From contig JAGFNK010000798.1 in the NCBI GenBank assembly GCA_025769875.1, forward strand, positions 1-21,482: a stretch of 21,482 nucleotides of DNA. The letters run 5' to 3'. How positions within the stretch are numbered: position 1 is the first letter of the stretch; every line of letters begins with the position of its first letter. Under the pieces are notes generated by a model that saw nothing but the letters and a program-made list of their open reading frames with translations, did no database searches and was not told the origin of the DNA. The position numbers were made by a program, and so were the translations under genes. Below are positions 16,199-21,482 of the stretch, piece by piece. Source of the stretch: Russula earlei. Taxonomy: Eukaryota > Basidiomycota > Agaricomycetes > Russulales > Russulaceae.

Positions 16199-17056
16199 TG
16201 TTATACCATTTTCCTTTTACATTTACTTCTTACCTTTTTGCTATGGACTGCTTGCTTTCGTATGTCCCTCTACTTACTGGTCTTGTGATCTCTTGCGTCT
16301 TGTGATCCCTTCTGTGTTATCATGTGATCCATACACGTCCAGGTAACACTGGATTGCTGTTACTTTCCCTTTGTTTGGTTCTCTTCCCATTTATATTCAC
16401 TTCTTAGTTTTGACTGTGCAATGCTGTGCACTTACTGTGCAGCACAGTTACTTGGTTCTGACTCATTCGTGGCCTCATTTCTATGACTCCTACTTATTAT
16501 GACTCCTACTATACAAGTAGCACAGTCAAAGCGCAGCCACTGCTGCGCTTCTCCTGTATATATAAGCTCAGTACTTTGTGACCAAAGCCCTAAGCTTGGT
16601 CTCTTGTAGAATCCAACCCACTTTGCTCTTAATCCTCAAACCACATCCACCTCTCCATTTCATCAACTATTCACACACACACACCATCCACCATCTACTC
16701 TTTGCCTTTCCCTTCCTTCCCTCAGAGTCTCTCTTCACTCCCCTGAGAAGAGCTCTCCTCCTTTAAGACCTACCTTCCTCTACTCTCTCTGTGTTGTTCA
16801 AGGTCCCCGATGGACTTGAACACATATAGCTAGTGGAACCAGCCCTAGTCTATCCCATTACAAACTTACCCTAGCTTCTCAATGGACCGAGTTGTACTAG
16901 GAAGGGCCTATTGGCCATAACCTGTTTAGCATAAAACACTTTGACTGCTGCAGGGATCCTTACTCTTACACATGGGAACCAGCCCGGTTCTTGAACACAT
17001 CTCTACTATCAACTTGTCTTTATGCTTGCGAACTGACATGGCTAGTTACTGTGACA
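16199..17056 (+). mobile_element. solo LTR (858 bp), same family as the host gypsy but opposite orientation
   Basis: Starts TGTTATACC and ends TACTGTGACA, with GATTG at both sides. Its first 82 bp match the truncated gypsy 3' LTR (7052-6972) and its last 144 bp match the gypsy 5' LTR remnant (17334-17190), both on the opposite strand. It is therefore a full-length representative of the gypsy LTR. It contains an 8 bp hairpin (16529-16550), TATATATAAG (16557-16566), and a CA-rich then pyrimidine-rich untranslated part. Confidence 0.88.
16557..16566 (+). promoter_or_regulatory. TATA box of gypsy-family LTR
   Basis: TATATATAAG. About 34 bp downstream is TAAGCTTGGTCT (16591-16602), near where transcription and the R region should begin. 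Confidence 0.65.
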
Positions 17057-17061
17057 GATTG

Positions 17062-17165
17062 TCTTGGTTACATCGAGTGACAGTTCGGTGTTGAAGGGGG
17101 TTAGATGAGGAAGCTGGTTTGATAGAGGGTTCAGGGATAACAGGAGTATTCAAGGTAGAAGCCAT
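17062..17165 (-). pseudogene. upstream ORF of gypsy element, first part
   Basis: ATG at 17165 in a good context (TTCACCATGG). Reads MASTLNTPVIPEPSIKPASS then NPLQHRTVTRCNQ, and is cut by the LTR at 16199-17056. The frame continues in phase at 16193. The leader from LTR end (17190) to this ATG is only 24 nt, so ribosomes would meet it before gag. It might be an N-terminal part of gag joined by a lost splice or frameshift, or a separate small protein. Confidence 0.45.
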
Positions 17166-17172
17166 GGTGAAA

Positions 17173-17189
17173 CGTTAAGCTTGGTCTGA
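17173..17189 (-). promoter_or_regulatory. putative self-priming primer-binding site of gypsy element
   Basis: Immediately after the 5' LTR the minus strand reads TCAGACCAAGCTTAACG. It has no TGG start as for a tRNA primer. Its AGACCAAGCTTA is an exact 12-base complement of TAAGCTTGGTCT at 16591-16602, just downstream of the TATA box in the LTR of the same family. This is the layout of Tf1/sushi-type elements, which prime with the 5' end of their own RNA. Confidence 0.6.
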
Positions 17190-17334
17190 TGTCATGGTAA
17201 CTAGCCGTGTCAGTTCTCAAGCATAAAGACAAGTTGATAGTAAAGATGTGTTCAAGAAACGGGCCAGTTCCCACGTATAAAGAGTAAGGATCCCTGCAGC
17301 GGTCAAAGTGTTTTATGCTAAACAGGTTATGGCC
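17190..17334 (-). repeat. gypsy 5' LTR, last 145 bp, truncated by copia
   Basis: On the minus strand runs GGCCATAACCTG... to TTACCATGACA. It matches 16913-17056 with roughly 90% identity. Upstream it stops exactly at the CAACA end of the copia LTR. Confidence 0.85.
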
Positions 17335-17719
17335 TGTTGCGCAGCATAGAGCGCAGCTAACAGGCCAAGCAACCCACCTTAGAGGTTGTGCTAATGCTCA
17401 AGTGATATTGGGGTGTAGAGCGATGTGTATACTCGTCTACAAGTATGGTATTTATACCTTTATGACCCAGGGCTGTTCCTAAGTCCAAAAGAGGTGACTA
17501 CAGGTGTCCACTATATCGCGCATTCAGTGACACGTGATGTGGAAACATTCTAGACGCAGCATAAGGCTGCATCTTGTGATAGATAGTATACTATGCGTAA
17601 CCCTATTGCCATAAGCGCATATACTAAAGTTCTGTCTAACACGTAACGACTATGAGCGGATCTTGAACCTTGTATGAAGGTCTTCGCCTTCTTTGATCCG
17701 TTCGAGTTCCAGTTCAACA
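17335..17719 (-). repeat. copia 3' LTR (385 bp)
   Basis: On the minus strand begins TGTTGAACTGG after the polypurine tract and ends GCGCAACA, giving a TGTTG...CAACA inverted terminus. TATAAATA at 17456-17449. The right end is fixed by the gypsy LTR sequence that resumes at 17334. Confidence 0.85.
17449..17456 (-). promoter_or_regulatory. copia LTR TATA box
   Basis: Minus strand TATAAATA inside GGTATAAATACC. Confidence 0.55.
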
Positions 17720-17730
17720 CTCCCCCTTGC
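17720..17730 (-). promoter_or_regulatory. copia polypurine tract
   Basis: Minus strand GCAAGGGGGAG immediately before the LTR TGTTG, the usual copia layout. Confidence 0.75.
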
Positions 17731-17768
17731 TAAGTGCATCGGTAGATGCCGTGAGCATTTTCCCACAT

Positions 17769-20700
17769 TCAGGGGTAGAACGTTAGTCCTAGTTGCTCCC
17801 TGAATTTGAGGAACTTGACGCGACCAAGGTTCTTGGTGAACATGTCGGCTGGGTTATTAGCCCCTTCAATAAAGAATAGCTCCACCTGTTTGTTTTGTAT
17901 GACTTCACGAATGAAGTGATAGCGCAAATCAATATGTTTGATGCGCTTTTCTTGCACAGGGTTGGAGGCTAAGAATATTGAGCCTTGGTTATCACCGAAC
18001 AGTGGGATGGGAGCAAGATTAATGCCAAGTTCTGTTAGTAAGGATTTAATCCAAACTAACTGTCTGCTCGTATCAGAGAGCGACATGTACTCGGCTTCAG
18101 TGGAGGAAAGCGCGACTGTTTTCTGCGCTCGTGAGTTCCACAAAAATATTGCTCCAGCCAGGTTCACCATATAGCCTGTAGTGGACTTCCGATTAGTCGG
18201 ATCAGAAGCCCAGTCAGAGTCAGCATATGCCATTAGGCCGCCATTAGATGGTCCATCATAGACCAAGGCATAATTGGCGGTTCCCAAGAGGTATCGGCAA
18301 ATATAGAATGCATGATTTAAATGATCCTCTGAGGGATTGGCAGCATGTTGCGACAACTTAATGACAGCAAAGGCTATGTCTGGACGCGTTCCAAGCATTA
18401 TGTATAGGAGTGATCCTATAACCTGCTGGAATTTTGACCGCAAGGCTGGGTCAGCAACGGAAGTGTTGGGAGAGGGGTGATAGCCCTCTGGTAGCGGAGT
18501 AGGAGCAGGGTTTGCGTTAAGCAGGTCGAAACGCTGCAGCACTTTCTGTAGATATTCAGTCTGGTCCAGATGTATCTGGCCGGACTTGCATTGAATGCGC
18601 ATGCGTAGAAATTCTTGGGCATCGCCCAGATCTCGACATTCCCAGAGCTTCATGAAGCGCTCCTTTGTTTTATTGATTTGTTTTTTGTCTGCTCCAAAGA
18701 AGAGCACATCATCAACATAGACGATGGCTATGATGCTCTTGTCTTTACTAACAAAGAGCCCAGAGTCAGACATAAGGCGAATAAGGCCGAGCAAGGCCAT
18801 GGACTTGTTAAGGGCTTTCCACCAAGCAAGTGCCACTTGCTTGAGTCCATATATTGCGCGTTTAAGGCGCATGACTTTGCGCTCTTGGCCTTTTATTTTG
18901 AAGCCCTCAGGCTGCTCCATATAGAGCTCTTCGTCGAGCTCACCGTAGAGAAAGGCAGTCTTGACGTCTAGTCCGCTAATGTGCCAATGTTTGAGTGCTG
19001 CGAGCGCAATCATCAGGCGGACTGTCTCAAACTGTACCACGGGTGAGAATATTTCATCATAGTCAATGCCTTCTACTTGGGAGAAGCCTTTGGCGACTAG
19101 TCTGGCTTTTTTACGACCATCAGACTTAAGGTCAAATACCCATCTATTTTTAATTATTTTGCGATCCTTGGGAGGATCGACTAGTTCGAAGACTTTGCGT
19201 CTGCGGAGGGATTCCAACTCCTCGCGACAAGCATCTTTCCACTCCTTTTGGAGTTCACTTGGCATTCGCAGAATGTCCCTAAAGGTCCATTCGCGAATCT
19301 TCGCAGTATCAGGTGCATCTGAACTTAGTGGAACTGCTTGGGCGAGCAGATAGTTCAGAAATTTGACTCCCCCTTCCCTTGCAAGACGTAGAATGTCTTC
19401 TACCTCATCCTCAGAGGCTTGCGGCGGTTGATCGTCAAGGACGACAGGAGGGTAAGGGCCTGGTGTGGCCGATCCTGACGTACTACCCTCACCGGAGCTA
19501 CCGGGTTGGTTTTCTGTCATTGTTCTCCATGTGCGTGTGCGCCGAACGTCTTTTTCCACTTCTGTGGGGTGTCTGCGTTCACCATAGACGTTGCCTGGAC
19601 GGGTAGGTACTTTCCTCAACCGCTGAGACCTTCGAAGAGGTACAGGCTCTTCATGGGGAGGAGGGAACGTTGTAGGAGGGATGGGCGTTTGCTTGCGTTC
19701 CTCTTCTGGCGCCTGTATAGGCTGCTCATTGTCCTCACTTTTAATTGTAGGGAATCGGTCGTCAACACCGGGAATGGTGTCTTCGACAGGTTGTTGCAGT
19801 AGTTCCTCACGCAGTTCATTTTTCCGCGTGGTACCTTTAGTGCACGCTTTGTCGCATTTGGGGTACAGGGTCTCATCATACAGGGCGGTAGCATTTGTGT
19901 AAAGCATATTATTAGGGAGCCTCATAAAGAGTGAGGCTTTGATCCCCTCAGTGTGACCAAGGTAGATCATTAGCTCGCTTTTAGGCGAAAGCTTATTGAC
20001 TCGACGCTTTTCTGGTATGTGCACATATGCACCGCAACCAAATACTCTGAGGTGTGAGATATCAGGGACCTCGTTCTTTAGGACTTCGTAGGGTGTACGC
20101 CATTGAAGGCATCTGGCAGGTGTCCTATTGTAACAGTGTGTCCCATGATTCACTGCAAATTCCACCAGGAGGGAGGTAGACAAGCTTCAAGGCGCATTGC
20201 CTGAGCTTTGTCCATTACAGTGCACATAAAGCGCTCTGCGCGTCCATTCTGTTGTGGAGTGTATGGGGCGCTTTGCAGGATTTTAATTCCTTCGTCCTTT
20301 AGGATGTTATCAAAGGCCTCGGACTTGTACTCTCCGCCAGCATCGGACATCCACTCTTTGATTCCTGCTTTGTATTGGTTCTTCACCATAGCAAGGAATT
20401 GCTTGACGGCCATTATGGTCGACTTTTTATTTTTTAAGAGTGTGATCCATGCATAGGAGGAATAATCGTCAATGAAGCTGACGAAATATTTGTACTTATG
20501 ATACAACTTCACAGGGAAACTCTTAAGGTCCGAGTGAATACGCTCGAACAGTGCGGAAGCACGAGTTTCAGAAGGGGGATGTGCAGATGCAGGCATCTTG
20601 CCTTGCGCGCAGCCAGGACATACCGGCTGTTCCTGAGGGATTTTCAGGTCTTCAGGGAGACCCTTGGTATGTGTCTTTGCACATGTTACGACATCCTTAG

Positions 20701-21482
20701 ATGGGTGGCCAAGGCGTCGGTGTATGACATCATAATCTACCACGTAGATAAGAGAATGCGCTTGCGCGCTTTCAATTGAGGCGTCTAACCAATATGTGGT
20801 TTGACCCAGGAATAAGGGGTAAGAGGACAAGATTATTCATCCGTCCTCTCGTAGGGAAATATGATTTCTATTCCCTAATGCATGCATCCCTTGTTGTAAA
20901 AACTCCCCCATAGATAATATCCGAGTATTAATTTTCGGAATATAGAGAACAGGAGAAATGCGCGTGACAACCGTTTTAGAGTTGACAGTGTGCCGAAGCA
21001 ACACAGCGCCTTTGCCTTCCACATATATAGTGTTATTGGCAGCTTTAACAGGGGATCTTTCGTGCGGCAAAGCCGGCGTATACTCTATAAAGTCTTTTAT
21101 TTTGAAGGTGAAGTGTGCGGACGCGCCAGAGTCTAGGAGCCATAAGGATCCCATTTTACTCAAGTCATGCTTTCCTCTACATCTCGAACAGTTTTTGTTA
21201 CATTCACTTTGAAGGGAAGTAGTCCCTTCGCTAATTTGTACATTGTATGATACAAGCGAACACTTATAAACATATCTAGCCCGCTTTGGGGCTGGGGAGA
21301 TGCTAATAGGTTCTTTAGCGAGTGAAAGGAGAGAGGGAGGTGCACGCATGCTTCGTTATCTTCGGGGTCGCTGCCCCAATCAAGCGCTTCATCCGACGGA
21401 GTCGGAGCACACTCAGGGGTGGCAGCACCTTCTGGGATACCGTCATATATGTCGAATAAATCCGACGTGTTTGTTTTGCGAA
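17769..21482 (-). pseudogene. pol: copia polyprotein: protease, integrase, RT, RNase H (5' end outside window)
   Basis: In order on the minus strand: an acidic stretch at the edge (DEALDWGSDPEDNE), probably a frame change near 21330, then protease LWLLDSGASAHFT. An in-frame TGA follows at 20837-20839. Integrase follows, with HRRLGH...CPGC zinc finger, catalytic HSDL, SDAGGEYKS and PQQNGRAERF. A one-base loss near 20165 shifts frame within PPSWW/EFAVNH. The long frame 20183-17769 continues with the integrase C-terminus (YNRTPARCLQW), an acidic/Pro linker, RT (NRWVFDLKSDGRKKARLVAK, LDVKTAFLYGEL, active site IVYVDDVLFF) and RNase H (ADSDWASDPTNRKSTTGYMV, ALSSTEAEYMSLSD, HIDLRYHFIRE). It ends LGLTFYP-stop at 17769. 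Integrase before RT defines Ty1/copia. Confidence 0.88.

Larger units (their letters stand above)
6972..17334 (-). mobile_element. degraded Ty3/gypsy chromovirus, host of several nested insertions
   Basis: Read on the minus strand: 5' LTR remnant (17334-17190), leader with candidate self-priming site, 99-codon upstream ORF, gag with CCHC knuckle, aspartic protease, RT, RNase H, integrase, chromodomain, accessory ORF, polypurine tract, 3' LTR remnant (7052-6972). Both LTRs are truncated by other elements (copia on the right, hAT on the left). Four LTR insertions with exact 5 bp duplications plus one diverged LTR add about 3.7 kb. Without them the interior is about 6.4 kb, a normal size. Pol carries many frameshifts, stops and a mutated protease Asp, so this is the oldest layer. 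Confidence 0.85.
17335..21482 (-). mobile_element. Ty1/copia retrotransposon, 3' part, running off the right edge
   Basis: On the minus strand it comprises protease, integrase, RT, RNase H, polypurine tract and 3' LTR. Gag and the 5' LTR are outside the window. It sits inside the gypsy 5' LTR. The predicted target duplication is TGGCC (17330-17334), which should recur beyond its far LTR. One stop and one or more frameshifts make it inactive, but far less decayed than the gypsy. Confidence 0.9.

Noticed and set aside
16199..16825. LTR ending at CTTGAACACA (16825) instead of 17056
   Set aside because: No target duplication follows 16825. The GATTG copy and the homologous end of the gypsy 5' LTR both place the boundary at 17056.
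16913..17334. A foldback transposon or MITE at the long inverted repeat
   Set aside because: Each arm is the end of an LTR with its own context (GATTG duplication on one, gypsy leader on the other), so two opposed LTRs explain it.
1..21482. CRISPR arrays, rRNA, tRNA or host protein-coding genes
   Set aside because: Looked for on both strands; every open frame of substance belongs to a transposable element, and the only tandem array is the AGCACC repeat.

Overview
This 21.5 kb window holds only transposable elements; I see no host gene, rRNA, tRNA or CRISPR. It looks like heterochromatic, repeat-rich DNA of a filamentous basidiomycete (probably Agaricomycetes). The reasons are the 50-60 bp GTAAGT/GTATGT...AG introns in a hAT transposase, a gag family with a CCHC knuckle plus a 'LKDAVDAW'-type tail that I associate with basidiomycetes, a chromodomain Ty3/gypsy element, and abundant solo LTRs. 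The species cannot be named from sequence alone.

Layout, left to right. (1) 1-6971, + strand: a hAT DNA transposon whose left end lies outside the window. Its transposase gene has a BED finger, DDE/RNase-H-like core and hAT dimerisation domain. It is broken by two in-frame TGA codons and by a 4,478 bp LTR retrotransposon (453-4930, near-identical 707/705 bp LTRs, CCGG target duplication) that carries only a gag-like ORF. (2) 6972-17334, - strand: one old, heavily decayed Ty3/gypsy chromovirus. In its own reading order it has a 5' LTR remnant (17334-17190), a leader with a putative self-priming site, an upstream ORF, gag, protease, RT, RNase H, integrase, chromodomain, a downstream accessory ORF, a polypurine tract and a 3' LTR remnant (7052-6972). 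Four LTRs with exact 5 bp target duplications sit inside it: 10958-11921, 12585-13172, 14288-15115 and 16199-17056. A fifth LTR-like block (13457-13923) is related to the LTR of the gag-only element. (3) 17335-21482, - strand: the 3' part of a Ty1/copia element (protease to RNase H, polypurine tract, 3' LTR). It was inserted into the gypsy 5' LTR and runs off the right edge.

The nesting gives a relative order. The gypsy element came first. The hAT landed in its 3' LTR, the copia in its 5' LTR and the solo LTRs in its body. The gag-only element then landed in the hAT.

Decay bears a strong CpG signature. All eight clean LTR-LTR mismatches of the gag-only element are CpG<->TpG/CpA transitions, and the internal stops I could place in good frames are all TGA. 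The observations most worth follow-up are the gag with knuckle and capsid-like regions in reversed order, the predicted self-priming of the gypsy family, and the two accessory ORFs of the gypsy element.
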